64,000 nucleotides of DNA from Methylococcales bacterium. GTDB lineage: Bacteria > Pseudomonadota > Gammaproteobacteria > Methylococcales > Methylomonadaceae. Made by a program: the position numbers and the translations under genes. Every line of letters starts with the position of its first letter. Position 1 is the first letter of the stretch. The DNA is taken from the NCBI GenBank assembly GCA_026398895.1, contig JAPLRZ010000047.1:153845-217844 (forward strand). The letters are read 5' to 3'. Below the pieces are notes generated by a model. That model ran no database searches, had not been told where the DNA came from, and saw only the letters and a list, made by a program, of their open reading frames with translations. This document shows positions 36,482 to 45,289 of the stretch, in pieces.

Positions 36482-37636
36482 TTAAGGAGCGACTTTATTT
36501 TTGTCGTCTTCATCATTATCGTCATCATAAACAGGCGTTATTTTATCTGGCTGTATTTCGTCACCAACTTTGTTACCCAAATCGTTTCTAATATAGGTAA
36601 TTACTTCAGCTAATTCATTATCTTTCAACTTAGAAAATGCGGGCATTTTGCTAGTACCAGCTTGCAGAAAGCCGATTAATGGATCAATACCACCTGTAAC
36701 TTTTGGACTTGCGGTGATAGCAGGAATTAAACCAGTAACACCCGTACCCTCTATTTGATGACAGCCTACGCAATTTTTTAAATAGACTGATTTACCATGA
36801 GCAACCAGTTGATCATGACTTTGGTTACTCAAATCTGGTTTTTGTTTTTGCTGTTCAGATGTTTTTTTCACCCACGCATCATAGTCTGGTTGTTCCATTG
36901 CAATAACAACAATAGGCATAAAACCGTGATCTCTTCCACATAGCTCAGTACATTGACCGCGATAAGTCCCCGCTTTATCAACAGAAGTCCATGCTTCGTT
37001 AATAAATCCAGGATTCGCGTCTTTTTTCCAGCCTAAATCAGGAACCCACCATGAATGGATAACATCACCTGAAGTCAATACGAAACGAATTTTTGTTTTG
37101 ACAGGAATGACTAATGGCTTATCAACTTCCAGTAAATAATTCTTTACCGAACGGGGATCAGCACCTTTTGTGCGATGTGCTATTTCACTGGCTTCATCCA
37201 AATGACTTTCAAAATGAATGTCATTATTCAAGTATTTATAATCCCAATACCATTGTTTGCCAGTGACTTGAATGGTCATATCTGATTGTTGAACATCAGC
37301 CAATTCCAACATGGTTTTAGTTGCTGGAATTGCCATGCCAATTAAAATCAGCGTGGGAATAATCGTCCAGATAATCTCAACCGTGGTATTTTCATGGAAT
37401 TGCGCAGCCTCATGTCCTTTCGATTTACGATGATGGTAAATCGAATAAAACATAGTACCGAACACGCCGACACCGATAAACACACAAATCCACAGAATTA
37501 ACATGTGTAAGTCATAAATATCATGACTTACTTTGGTAACCCCTTGCATTAAATTGAGCGCGTAATCCGCGTGTGCGGCTTGTTGACCTATAGTCATTAA
37601 GGTCACACCTACGGACAGTTTCTTTATTTTATTCAC
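36482..37636 (-). CDS. ctaC: Cytochrome c oxidase subunit II with fused cytochrome c domain
   Basis: The 384-residue protein has a signal segment, two membrane helices (ILWICVFIGVGVFGTMFYS, TIIPTLILIGMAIP), a CuA domain (HSWWVPDLG, GQCTELCGRDHGFMPI) and a C-terminal c-type cytochrome with CVGCH near residue 289. This is the caa3 type, taking electrons through its own heme c. It starts at GTG with GAGGAG 9 bases upstream. The last 20 residues are acidic (DDDNDEDDKNK). It is the first gene of the oxidase operon, so the promoter should lie within 37637-37823. Confidence 0.96.
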   Translation of the reverse strand: MNKIKKLSVGVTLMTIGQQAAHADYALNLMQGVTKVSHDIYDLHMLILWICVFIGVGVFGTMFYSIYHHRKSKGHEAAQFHENTTVEIIWTIIPTLILIGMAIPATKTMLELADVQQSDMTIQVTGKQWYWDYKYLNNDIHFESHLDEASEIAHRTKGADPRSVKNYLLEVDKPLVIPVKTKIRFVLTSGDVIHSWWVPDLGWKKDANPGFINEAWTSVDKAGTYRGQCTELCGRDHGFMPIVVIAMEQPDYDAWVKKTSEQQKQKPDLSNQSHDQLVAHGKSVYLKNCVGCHQIEGTGVTGLIPAITASPKVTGGIDPLIGFLQAGTSKMPAFSKLKDNELAEVITYIRNDLGNKVGDEIQPDKITPVYDDDNDEDDKNKVAP

Positions 37637-37823
37637 GGAGCAGACTCCTCGTTGGTAGTTATAAACTCTTGTTGCTTTATATCATCGTTTCGTAATGATT
37701 ACCCAGAAAAATCTAGGCAATTCCTTTTACTTATAATAATTTGCACAAATAAAGCTGGCGATTTTAACTCATGATGACATTCTATGCCAGTTGTCCTTGA
37801 GCTATGATTTTGTTTTGCATAAA

Positions 37824-37858
37824 AAAGACCTGTGAATCACGCAAATTCACAGGTCTTT
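37824..37858. terminator. Bidirectional terminator between hemerythrin and ctaC region
   Basis: AAAGACCTGTGAAT and ATTCACAGGTCTTT form a 14-bp perfect stem with a 7-base loop, with A-rich and T-rich edges. It lies 21 bases past the hemerythrin stop on the minus strand and ends that transcript before the ctaC promoter region. Confidence 0.85.
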
Positions 37859-37879
37859 TATGTTTAGAGAAACAGTCTA

Positions 37880-38278
37880 TTAACTATTTAACGCGTCAGC
37901 ATAAGGCATATCAAAAGCAGGAATATGACTATCTAACCAGCCTTTAACCAATTGACCAACGCCATCATCAACCTCTGCTTCACCTGCATGAAACTTTGTT
38001 TGTAGACCTGCGCAAATACCCACTAAGGCATCGTGTTCTGCTTTATGACGGTCATAACCACCGTAGCCTTTTGCGATCATTTCTTTTTCTTCATGCGCAA
38101 AATGCCCAACCACATACGCAATCAAATCATCCAACTGTGCGCCAATTGCAGAACGCTCTGCACCACCTGTGGCTAAATCGTACAAGTTATTTAGTTTGCC
38201 GAACAAAATTTTATGTTCGTCATCTGCAAAACCAACATTAGTGCCGTATTGACTTGCTGTCCAAGTAATTAAAGCCAT
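37880..38278 (-). CDS. Bacteriohemerythrin
   Basis: The protein has 132 residues from the ATG at 38278, which has GAGGAG 7 bases upstream (an upstream ATG-like start at 38293 lacks this). All seven diiron ligands are present: His22, His59, Glu63, His78, His82, His118 and Asp123. Single-domain bacteriohemerythrins bind O2 in the cytoplasm; in methanotrophs one is known to supply O2 to particulate methane monooxygenase. Its place beside the oxidase operon suits an oxygen-handling role (inference). Confidence 0.95.
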   Translation of the reverse strand: MALITWTASQYGTNVGFADDEHKILFGKLNNLYDLATGGAERSAIGAQLDDLIAYVVGHFAHEEKEMIAKGYGGYDRHKAEHDALVGICAGLQTKFHAGEAEVDDGVGQLVKGWLDSHIPAFDMPYADALNS

Positions 38279-38494
38279 CGTTAAACTCCTCATTAGTTTA
38301 TGTTTATGATTAATGCACTATGCACTAAATTGTTTTAAGTAACTGATTACTCAATATCAAATAACCGTATTAATTATGTGATATGCAGATTCTCAAGTCA
38401 ATTTTAGTATTGCTTTTTTGAAAATTAATCCATTTGGCAATCACCAATCATTGGATAATCGCAGTAAATCCAGTGTTTGGATACTATCGATTAC

Positions 38495-39052
38495 TCAACG
38501 TAAACGCACACCACTCACTGCGTCATAAATAGCTGTTTCTTGTGAAAGATCACCCACTTTGCCGTCTAGGATAAAAACATCACAGTCAGCAAAAACGCTT
38601 AATACCTGCGCGGCTGTTTTCATTGCAGGCTGAGTAGTCGCATTGGCACTGGTAGATACTATCGCACCCCCATAACACGCACATAATTGCTGGGCGATAG
38701 GATGCGCGGTTACTCTAACGGCAAGGGTATTGTGTTCACCTGTTAGCCATGTTGGCACGTTGTTTTGTGCGGGAATAACCCACGTCACAGCACCTGGCCA
38801 CGTTGGGGTAATTCGCGCTCGTATCTCGTCATTCAAAATCACATAAGGTTCGAGTTGTTGTATTGAGGCGGCAATTAAAATCAGCCCTTTTTCTATCGGG
38901 CGTTGCTTGATATACAGTAAGTGCATAACTGCTTGCTCATTGAGCGGATCACAACCCAAGCCATATACCGCTTCGGTTGGATAGGCGATAACCTTGCCTG
39001 CTTTCAGTTGTTTAGCGGCGTTATTGATGTCAGAAGAATCATATTGTGTCAT
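38495..39052 (-). CDS. tsaC: Threonylcarbamoyl-AMP synthase TsaC (Sua5/YciO/YrdC family)
   Basis: The protein has 185 residues from the ATG at 39052; a TTG at 39064 is the only earlier start. GKVIAYPTEAVYGLGCDP and KQRPIEKGLILIA are the YrdC signature, and VSTSAN is the late nucleotide-binding motif. It makes threonylcarbamoyl-AMP for the t6A modification of ANN-decoding tRNAs. It stands alone between two intergenic regions. Confidence 0.95.
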   Translation of the reverse strand: MTQYDSSDINNAAKQLKAGKVIAYPTEAVYGLGCDPLNEQAVMHLLYIKQRPIEKGLILIAASIQQLEPYVILNDEIRARITPTWPGAVTWVIPAQNNVPTWLTGEHNTLAVRVTAHPIAQQLCACYGGAIVSTSANATTQPAMKTAAQVLSVFADCDVFILDGKVGDLSQETAIYDAVSGVRLR

Positions 39053-39103
39053 AACAAAACTCAAAAATAGTTTAGGGTAAGTGTCGAATTAAAATATGAT
39101 AGC

Positions 39104-39184
39104 GGGTTAAATCTGTTTGAACATGACTGCCAGTCTTTTACAAGGACTGGCAGTCATTAATATCACTATAAACAGGTTTAACCC
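39104..39184. repeat. Nested inverted-repeat element (MITE-like), 81 bases
   Basis: An outer 15-bp inverted repeat (GGGTTAAATCTGTTT with AAACAGGTTTAACCC, one mismatch) encloses a perfect 13-bp hairpin (ATGACTGCCAGTC with GACTGGCAGTCAT at 39123-39157). A relative of the inner hairpin lies inside the CaiB-type gene at 49125-49157. The element is upstream of tsaC on that gene's promoter side. Confidence 0.7.
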
Positions 39185-39245
39185 ACTACCGTTTACACAT
39201 TACCTATCTAACTGTTTTCTCGCAATCAGCAATCTAAGTTGAATT

Positions 39246-39254
39246 TGTTATAAT
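39246..39254 (+). promoter_or_regulatory. Repeated extended -10 promoter motif, copy 1
   Basis: TGTTATAAT is an extended -10 element within a 20-base block, TTGAATTTGTTATAATGACT (39239-39258), repeated exactly at 52459-52478. No + strand gene follows; it points into the 3' end of the minus-strand secreted-protein gene. Confidence 0.4.
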
Positions 39255-39320
39255 GACTGTTAATTGACAACTAACTAACACAAACACTTTCAATAGTGGG
39301 CGTATGTTAAGAGAGAAGGA

Positions 39321-40118
39321 CTATTTTTTGGGCCAATATTGCTCGCCGTTTGCTTTTTTAATAGGCAGATCACGATTAATCTGCACACCAGACGGTGTTA
39401 CGACGACATCAATGCCTGCACCGCAAGCCGCAGGAAGTACGCTAGTTCTAACGACTTTCAGTGCAGCTGGCGAACCATAGCCGTCTAGTTGGAAGGTGTC
39501 GTAAATTGAGCCTGTACCAGAGGGCATCCATATATTGGCACTACCTTCAGTGATTGGCAGTTTGGTCACTTTACAAATATCAGCAATCGCAATTTTAAAG
39601 GTTACGCTTTTGGCACATGAAGCTGGATTGATGACGACCTTGCCTGTACGAAAGGGGTTAAGACCCAGATAACCTACACCAGGAAGCTCACCTTCAAGAC
39701 CATAGAATCCGATTCTATCTGGACTTCCATTGGCTAATTTCAAGCCTTCTTTTTCAAAAACATCAGTATTTTTGATTTTTGAACCGAACCCAGTACCCGC
39801 AGTAGTACCAACAGTAACCCAGTTTGTGACATAGTCAGTAATTAAACCGCTCAGTGCTGCCCCAGTAGCTAAATCCGTTATAGGAGAATCGATACCATCT
39901 GGAAACACCACACTTTGAGCAATCACAGGATTACTGGTAATAGTTGAACCTATAGGAGCGCAACCATGACCAATGACGACATTATTATAAGTCGCGGTGT
40001 TCTCGTTGATAGAGCCTACTTGTAGTGAAGTGTGTGCAGTAGCTATTTGACTGAGTGCAAATGAAGCAGTGATTAGTGTGCAAATTGCTAGTTTTTTAAA
40101 AATTGCTGATGTTGACAT
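39321..40118 (-). CDS. Secreted protein with predicted N-terminal histidine, unknown function
   Basis: The 265-residue protein has a clear signal peptide (basic KK, hydrophobic core) ending ATA-H, so cleavage after Ala28 would expose His29 as the first residue. It starts MSTS with a strong AAGGAGG site. The mature start HTSLQV and the downstream VIGHGC (His51, Cys53) resemble YcnI/DUF1775-like copper-binding proteins, in which an N-terminal His is a metal ligand. Four cysteines (C53 and three in the C-terminal third) could form disulfides. I do not recognise the family with certainty. Confidence 0.7.
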   Translation of the reverse strand: MSTSAIFKKLAICTLITASFALSQIATAHTSLQVGSINENTATYNNVVIGHGCAPIGSTITSNPVIAQSVVFPDGIDSPITDLATGAALSGLITDYVTNWVTVGTTAGTGFGSKIKNTDVFEKEGLKLANGSPDRIGFYGLEGELPGVGYLGLNPFRTGKVVINPASCAKSVTFKIAIADICKVTKLPITEGSANIWMPSGTGSIYDTFQLDGYGSPAALKVVRTSVLPAACGAGIDVVVTPSGVQINRDLPIKKANGEQYWPKK

Positions 40119-40483
40119 ACGCCCTCCTTAGGACATTGTTATTGTAAGTTTTCTTGTTAATTGACCGACTTTGAATTTCGTCGAAATGTTGAAGTCACTT
40201 ACAGTAAAGCATTAACTATGCCATGTTTATTTTAACCACCAGCAAGGCTATTTATTGTCGTAACTTAATGATTTTATGAAGCTTATTTTTAAATTATAAA
40301 AATATCTGTGCTGTAGACTTAAAGAATGGCTAAGACTGATAAATCATAATTTTCGGGTAATATCAGCCCAGCACCAGCGTTTTTAGGTGATATAACTTAC
40401 CTTTTTACTCGCCTTGTTTGCCCTCAGCTCTTGTTATAGCTGACTTTAACAAGCCAACACGTCATTTGACGTAAAAAAAGGCG
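40119..40483. other. Intergenic stretch, no gene seen
   Basis: This 365-base AT-rich region lies upstream of the secreted-protein gene and downstream of the GH88-like gene, both on the minus strand. It should contain the promoter of the former. No ORF with family similarity, no RNA gene and no strong terminator was identified. Confidence 0.5.
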
Positions 40484-41518
40484 TTATATGGCTGATTGTT
40501 TAATGGCTACCAATACGGACAGTAATAAAAAAAGCCCCCAGCTTGATTCCACCAGCGCGGTTTGTTGCGGTTTGATTTTATAGCAGCCGCCACTGAATAT
40601 GCCGTTGTTCAGGTATTCACTTTGCACTACGGCAGTTAGCTGTTGAATCGCCGCATCACGCCATTGTTCACCGCCTGCAACTTGTTCAGCCAAAGCCAGC
40701 ATTGCTAATGCGGCAATCACGGTTGCAGAAGGGTCTTTGAGTCCTGTGGGTTCAGATAAGCGATTTAATGGCAAGGGCTGTGGACGGGAACGTATCCAAT
40801 AATCGCAAGCCGATTGTGCCATACTCAAATACGGTTGCCCCCACTGTTGTGCGGCTCGCGTGATAGCTAACATTGCCCATGCTTGACCGCGTGACCAGTC
40901 GCCAGCGGTGTCTATGGCTTGAAAATAACCATTCATATAACGCGCTTCGGCATGACACGCGCCTGTTTTGGTTAAGCAAGCGTCAATCAGGGTATTAGTG
41001 TGTTGTCTTGCAATCGCCGTGTGTTCACTATTACTGTGATAGCTGAGCAGATCAATTAACGAAGCTAAACCATCGACGGTGATAATGCGTTGACCTGCAT
41101 CACCCGCACCCAATGCTGTCCCCAATGGTACGCAACGGGTATCGCTATCGTAAGACGCGGCTAAGGCTGCCGCCGCTGCGGTTGCGAACTGTCGGGCGGT
41201 ATCATTGTGAAATAAGACATCACCCATTGCCGCACCATACCAAAAAATCAAACTACGATAACTGGAATCAAGCTGGATTTTATCGCCTAACTTTTCGCAT
41301 AACGCCACGGCTTTTGCATAATCGGCAGTCGATTGTGTCAAGTGAGCGCGTAACCACCAACAGCCCGTCCAAAAACCACCCATCCACGAACCGCCTTGAG
41401 AAATAAGCCATTCGTTACTGTCACCCACTGAATACAACGGAAAACCTGACCCGCACTGACTGTCAATGTCATCCAAGCGGTTTAATAAATCGAACATAAT
41501 GGTTTTAAAAACTGGCAT
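40484..41518 (-). CDS. GH88/GH105-like unsaturated uronyl hydrolase
   Basis: The 344-residue protein has the (alpha/alpha)6-barrel landmarks of GH88: GSWMGGFWTGCWWL at about 42-55, a middle DGLASLIDLL, GDWSRGQAWAMLAI near 208, and DPSATVIAALAMLALAE. Family members remove unsaturated uronic acids from oligosaccharides made by polysaccharide lyases. There is no signal peptide, so it is cytoplasmic. Its first 14 bases overlap the porin gene, so import and hydrolysis of a uronate oligomer could be coupled (inference). A catalytic Asp pair was not confirmed. Confidence 0.75.
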   Translation of the reverse strand: MPVFKTIMFDLLNRLDDIDSQCGSGFPLYSVGDSNEWLISQGGSWMGGFWTGCWWLRAHLTQSTADYAKAVALCEKLGDKIQLDSSYRSLIFWYGAAMGDVLFHNDTARQFATAAAAALAASYDSDTRCVPLGTALGAGDAGQRIITVDGLASLIDLLSYHSNSEHTAIARQHTNTLIDACLTKTGACHAEARYMNGYFQAIDTAGDWSRGQAWAMLAITRAAQQWGQPYLSMAQSACDYWIRSRPQPLPLNRLSEPTGLKDPSATVIAALAMLALAEQVAGGEQWRDAAIQQLTAVVQSEYLNNGIFSGGCYKIKPQQTALVESSWGLFLLLSVLVAIKQSAI

Positions 41519-42989
41519 TCAATTCTATCCATGCGGTATCTGCCTCTTTTTTTGCCGAATAATTAGTTTCAATAACGCTACCACCAAAGGCATGGGCATA
41601 ATAAAGCCGTGCCGATAGGTCTTTAGTGACGTTATACGCTAGATTAACATCCAATAATTGCCCAATCGTGTTATGACCACCTGAGGGTTTGCCATTAAAA
41701 CCGAATGTGCCTACCCCTGATACTGATGTTGCCCCCAAACCGCCATAAAATAAATCCTTGCTGTTCGCTAAGGCTAGGTGATGAAAATCGACGGTGATTT
41801 TGGTTTTTTCAGTCGGTGAGACAATGAACTCTACAAACGCATCTTGCAGATTCATTAAGTTGTAAAAAGGAAATTTGGCATACAATCGCCCACTGGGTAG
41901 CATGGAATAAAACGTACCATGACGATTATCTGAGGCATTATTATCACCTGAGCTGCGGTAATAAACAGCGCGTAACCACGGCTTAAGCGGTACGCTTGAC
42001 CATTGATAACCTACCTCTGCATCCAATGCCCACGCTTGTTGGTGTTGGTTTGTCCAGTTGCCGAATTGATACGCACCCCACAATAAGCCATCAATACTAC
42101 CATTGCCGATTTTTTGCAGCGTCAAGGTATGTGCGCCTATCGTGTGTAGCTGAATTTTTTGCTTGCTTAACAATGGTTTCACGCTGGTACGATTATCAAC
42201 GGGTGCAATAGCGCGTTCATCATCGTAATACTGGTAAAACAACCGCCCTTCGCTATTGGGCAACAAGGCATTTTTCTTGCTGGTTAACGCGCTGTAAAAT
42301 ACATTTATTTTACTGATTTCGTCTTGCCCATTGACATTAAAACCGCCTTGCGTTGGACGGACTCCTGTCGCCGTGAAATTAAGCTCTGCGTTATCGTAAA
42401 CAGCTGAAAAGCCGTCAAAACTGCGTTGTACATAAACCGCATTTGAGCCTAATAGGCGTTGCGCGAGTCGATTCCGTTTCAGTCCATCAAATTTTTCCTC
42501 CCCCGATTTATATTCCATCCCATCGGCAAATTCAAAGCGGCCCAGTTTTAATGAGCTGCCTGTTAATCCTAAGCTAGCCAATTTAACAGTCAAATAGGCT
42601 TGTCTTAAAAACACCGCTTGAGGTGAAGTTGCGCCATGATTGGCATTGTTGTACGCGCCGCCTAATCCTAATGCACCAATCGGCGCGGGAGCAAAGGCAT
42701 TATCGGGTAAGCCATACAGTCCTGTGTATTGCCCTTGTACCAGACCATCGACAACACGACTGGTGAATTGCAAGCCTAAACGAGCGCGTACTTCCCATAA
42801 ATCATAACGATTGGTTAAATTAGGCGTGGCAGGGCGAAAATAATCCCACGCTTCATAACTGGTTTGTAATTCACCCGTCAAACGCAGATAGTCGTTGATT
42901 TGCCCTAAGGGTTTGCTTTCTTCGACAGCAAACACCGTGCTGGTAGATAATAAGGCAGCGATGGCAATGGCTGGTTGAATTTTATTCAT
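41505..42989 (-). CDS. Outer-membrane porin of the alginate-export type
   Basis: The 494-residue protein has a signal peptide (IQPAIAIAALLSTSTVFA) and repeated amphipathic beta strands ending in the C-terminal aromatic IELNASF. The opening YLRLTGELQTSYEAWDYFRP and the later LWGAYQFG, AFVEFIVSP segments match the alginate_exp family, which makes wide outer-membrane barrels. It is the first gene of a two-gene unit with the GH88-like enzyme. The 5' end is only 17 bases from the divergent hydrolase start, so regulation must overlap one of the coding regions. Confidence 0.8.
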   Translation of the reverse strand: MNKIQPAIAIAALLSTSTVFAVEESKPLGQINDYLRLTGELQTSYEAWDYFRPATPNLTNRYDLWEVRARLGLQFTSRVVDGLVQGQYTGLYGLPDNAFAPAPIGALGLGGAYNNANHGATSPQAVFLRQAYLTVKLASLGLTGSSLKLGRFEFADGMEYKSGEEKFDGLKRNRLAQRLLGSNAVYVQRSFDGFSAVYDNAELNFTATGVRPTQGGFNVNGQDEISKINVFYSALTSKKNALLPNSEGRLFYQYYDDERAIAPVDNRTSVKPLLSKQKIQLHTIGAHTLTLQKIGNGSIDGLLWGAYQFGNWTNQHQQAWALDAEVGYQWSSVPLKPWLRAVYYRSSGDNNASDNRHGTFYSMLPSGRLYAKFPFYNLMNLQDAFVEFIVSPTEKTKITVDFHHLALANSKDLFYGGLGATSVSGVGTFGFNGKPSGGHNTIGQLLDVNLAYNVTKDLSARLYYAHAFGGSVIETNYSAKKEADTAWIELNASF

Positions 42990-43006
42990 TTTTCCTCATT
43001 CACATT

Positions 43007-43813
43007 ATGAAACACATTACTTCAAAAGACGGTACACCGATTGCTTGCTGGCATAGCGGACACGGTGAAGCATTATTATTAGTTCACGGCACAGCAAGCG
43101 ATCATGGCGCGTGGAATCCGTTAATTCCTTTTTTAGAGCCACACTTTAGCGTGTGGACACTGGACAGACGTGGACGTGGTCACAGTGGCGACAACAGCGA
43201 TTATTCCTTACACCACGAAGCCGAAGACATTGTTGCCGTTATTCAGGCTATCGGTGGTAAGGTGCATTTATTAGGGCATTCATTTGGCGGACTGTGCGCT
43301 TTGGAAGCCGCATTACTCACTAAAAACATCGCCAGCTTAATGCTCTACGAACCGCCGTTATCACTCGCAGGTAGTGGCTGGTCAGCGAAGCTGGATCAAG
43401 AGATGCAAACACTGTTAAATACAGGGCATAACGAAGCGGCGTTGTTATTGTTTTTTCGTGATGTACTTAACACCAGCAAGCAAGACTTAATCGAACTGCA
43501 AGCCAGCCCAAATTGGTCAACTCGAGTAGCCATTGCACCGTCCGTTCACCGTGAGTTACAAGCGGTGGATAATTATTCATTTAATGCAGGCATCAACTGT
43601 GTAGATCTTGCGGTGCAGCGTCTTTACAGTACACCTACCTTATTATTGTTAGGGAGTGATAGTCCTAAACGCCGTCATCGGATTGCCGAAACCTTACACA
43701 ATATTCTGCCAAACAGTCAGTTAGTATTATTAAACGGTCAACAACATAGCGCGGTTAGGATTGCCCCTTTGTTATTAGCCAGCAAAGTAATAAAGTTTGT
43801 TCACAAGCAGTAG
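43007..43813 (+). CDS. Alpha/beta-fold hydrolase
   Basis: The 268-residue protein has the lid-less alpha/beta hydrolase pattern: LLVHGTASDHGAW (oxyanion strand), DRRGRGHSGD, nucleophile elbow GHSFGG near residue 91 and a late GQQHSAV with the catalytic histidine near 248. It may cleave an ester or thioester. It is divergent from the porin gene by 17 bases. Its TAG stop (43811-43813) is part of a MITE-like element. It could serve the sulfur-carrier/CoA operon downstream, but it is on the other strand (inference). Confidence 0.85.
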   Translation: MKHITSKDGTPIACWHSGHGEALLLVHGTASDHGAWNPLIPFLEPHFSVWTLDRRGRGHSGDNSDYSLHHEAEDIVAVIQAIGGKVHLLGHSFGGLCALEAALLTKNIASLMLYEPPLSLAGSGWSAKLDQEMQTLLNTGHNEAALLLFFRDVLNTSKQDLIELQASPNWSTRVAIAPSVHRELQAVDNYSFNAGINCVDLAVQRLYSTPTLLLLGSDSPKRRHRIAETLHNILPNSQLVLLNGQQHSAVRIAPLLLASKVIKFVHKQ

Positions 43814-43948
43814 AGCTAACGCACAATAAAATGATACCGTTCGTGGTGAGTCCTTCGATACCTCAGGAGAGCCTTGTCGAACCACATTCACACTTCGACA
43901 AGCTCAGTGCGAACGGTTTTGTAATCATTTTATCCACGGTTAGCTATA
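43811..43948. repeat. MITE-like palindromic element, copy 2
   Basis: This 138-base element shares ends, central hairpin (CCGTTCGTGG ... GTGCGAACGG) and flanking AATAAAAT/ATTTTAT blocks with copy 1 at 26570-26686. It carries a 21-base insertion in the left arm. Its first three bases are the stop codon of the hydrolase gene; its right end TAGCTATA abuts a 12-bp hairpin at 43947-43973. Confidence 0.8.
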
Positions 43949-43973
43949 GCAAGCTTACCGTGTAAGCTTGCTA
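43947..43973. terminator. Hairpin forming the 3' end of the MFS gene
   Basis: TAGCAAGCTTAC and GTAAGCTTGCTA form a 12-bp perfect stem with loop CGT. It covers the last codons and stop of the MFS gene on the minus strand. There is no long T-tract, so termination is uncertain; it may stabilise the 3' end. Confidence 0.5.
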
Positions 43974-45289
43974 CACTCTATTGTCCGCGCTTTCGCCACT
44001 TCATCATCGCTTTCGAGCGCGTCTAAGCGTGCTGTCATAACCGTCAGCGCGGTTTTCAATGCCGTCAATTCAGCAGCGTATTGCATTTCAGCACGATGTC
44101 TATGCCGCGTACTCGCTAAGGCTATCGCCAATCGACACGCACATAAAAACACTGCAATCACGAATAACCAACCCAATGGAAACTCACTACTAAAGTGTGT
44201 GATATAGGCATACAGCGGCGCACCCAAGGCAAAACCACCAAAAAATGCCACTGACACAAATCCCGAAGCAACCGCCACTACGCCAAATGATGAATTACGC
44301 ACTAACATACTCATAGCAATCGCATTGGTAGCAACTGCCGTTAAACCAACACCGATTGCGCCTACCCATAATGACCATTGACTTTGTGGATTCGCCTGTA
44401 GGGTGATGGCGACTGCGATAGCAGCAATCACACACAAGCTCAACAATAAGTACGATTCATCACGCATTTTTGCCCCGAACGGCGTGAGTACGATGCGTGA
44501 AATAATACCCGTCACCCCAAACACCGCAATTAAGCTTCCTGCAAGCGTTGGTGATAAGCCTTGATGGGTAGCAAAAGTGGGCAAAAAAGTGACAAAAGCC
44601 GATAAGCCCAGGCCTACGAAAAACTGCACGCTCATTAAGCCAACTAATAGTCTATTAGGTAAGCTAAAGGTAAACGGTTTAACGGTGGTGATGATTTTTT
44701 TTGGGGTAATCAAGGGCGTAGTAATCGCTAGTAACAGCGCGACTGGAATAATCAAGCCTAGCGCGATTTGCCAACCGTAATGCAGTGCGATACTAGGCAA
44801 TATTAAACCTGCAAACAAGGCAGACACTTGTACGCCTGACTGTTTTAAACCGACTATGCCCGCTTTTTTTGCAGGTGCAACTTGTTCAGCAATCAATAAA
44901 TTAGTGACTGGATTAGCTAAAGCTTGCGCGATACCACATAAGGCGGCGGCGGCCAGCAAACCATAAAAATGCTGTGCTGTAATCATCACCGTGAACGCTA
45001 AGGCAATAATGACAAATAGGGCGATTAATCCAGTGCGTGACCCGATGCGATTAACCACTTGCCCTGCCCATAACGATAATAATGAAGCCAAACCAAACGA
45101 ACTCATCACCACATAACCTAGCCACGCGACTGGAAAGTTTAAGGCTAGACTCAGTGTTAAACCTAATGTGCTAGTGGCGTATAACACCAGCATCGGCAAC
45201 GCCATTGCTAACAATAACACCAGTCGAAACCATGCTTCGACCAGCCACGTCCGTTGTTCCAGTGTGTTAGTCAAAATGATAATACCCAC
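43955..45289 (-). CDS. MFS transporter
   Basis: The 444-residue protein has 12 membrane helices and the MFS loop GQVVNRIGSRTG near residue 78. It resembles sugar- or drug-exporting MFS proteins (CynX/NimT-like). It is the last of the seven genes of the sulfur-carrier/CoA operon and overlaps the acyl-CoA dehydrogenase gene by 23 bases. It probably exports the product or imports the substrate (inference). Its C-terminus is a short coiled-coil-like tail (LTALKTALTVMTARLDALES). Confidence 0.85.
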   Translation of the reverse strand: MGIIILTNTLEQRTWLVEAWFRLVLLLAMALPMLVLYATSTLGLTLSLALNFPVAWLGYVVMSSFGLASLLSLWAGQVVNRIGSRTGLIALFVIIALAFTVMITAQHFYGLLAAAALCGIAQALANPVTNLLIAEQVAPAKKAGIVGLKQSGVQVSALFAGLILPSIALHYGWQIALGLIIPVALLLAITTPLITPKKIITTVKPFTFSLPNRLLVGLMSVQFFVGLGLSAFVTFLPTFATHQGLSPTLAGSLIAVFGVTGIISRIVLTPFGAKMRDESYLLLSLCVIAAIAVAITLQANPQSQWSLWVGAIGVGLTAVATNAIAMSMLVRNSSFGVVAVASGFVSVAFFGGFALGAPLYAYITHFSSEFPLGWLFVIAVFLCACRLAIALASTRHRHRAEMQYAAELTALKTALTVMTARLDALESDDEVAKARTIECSKLTR

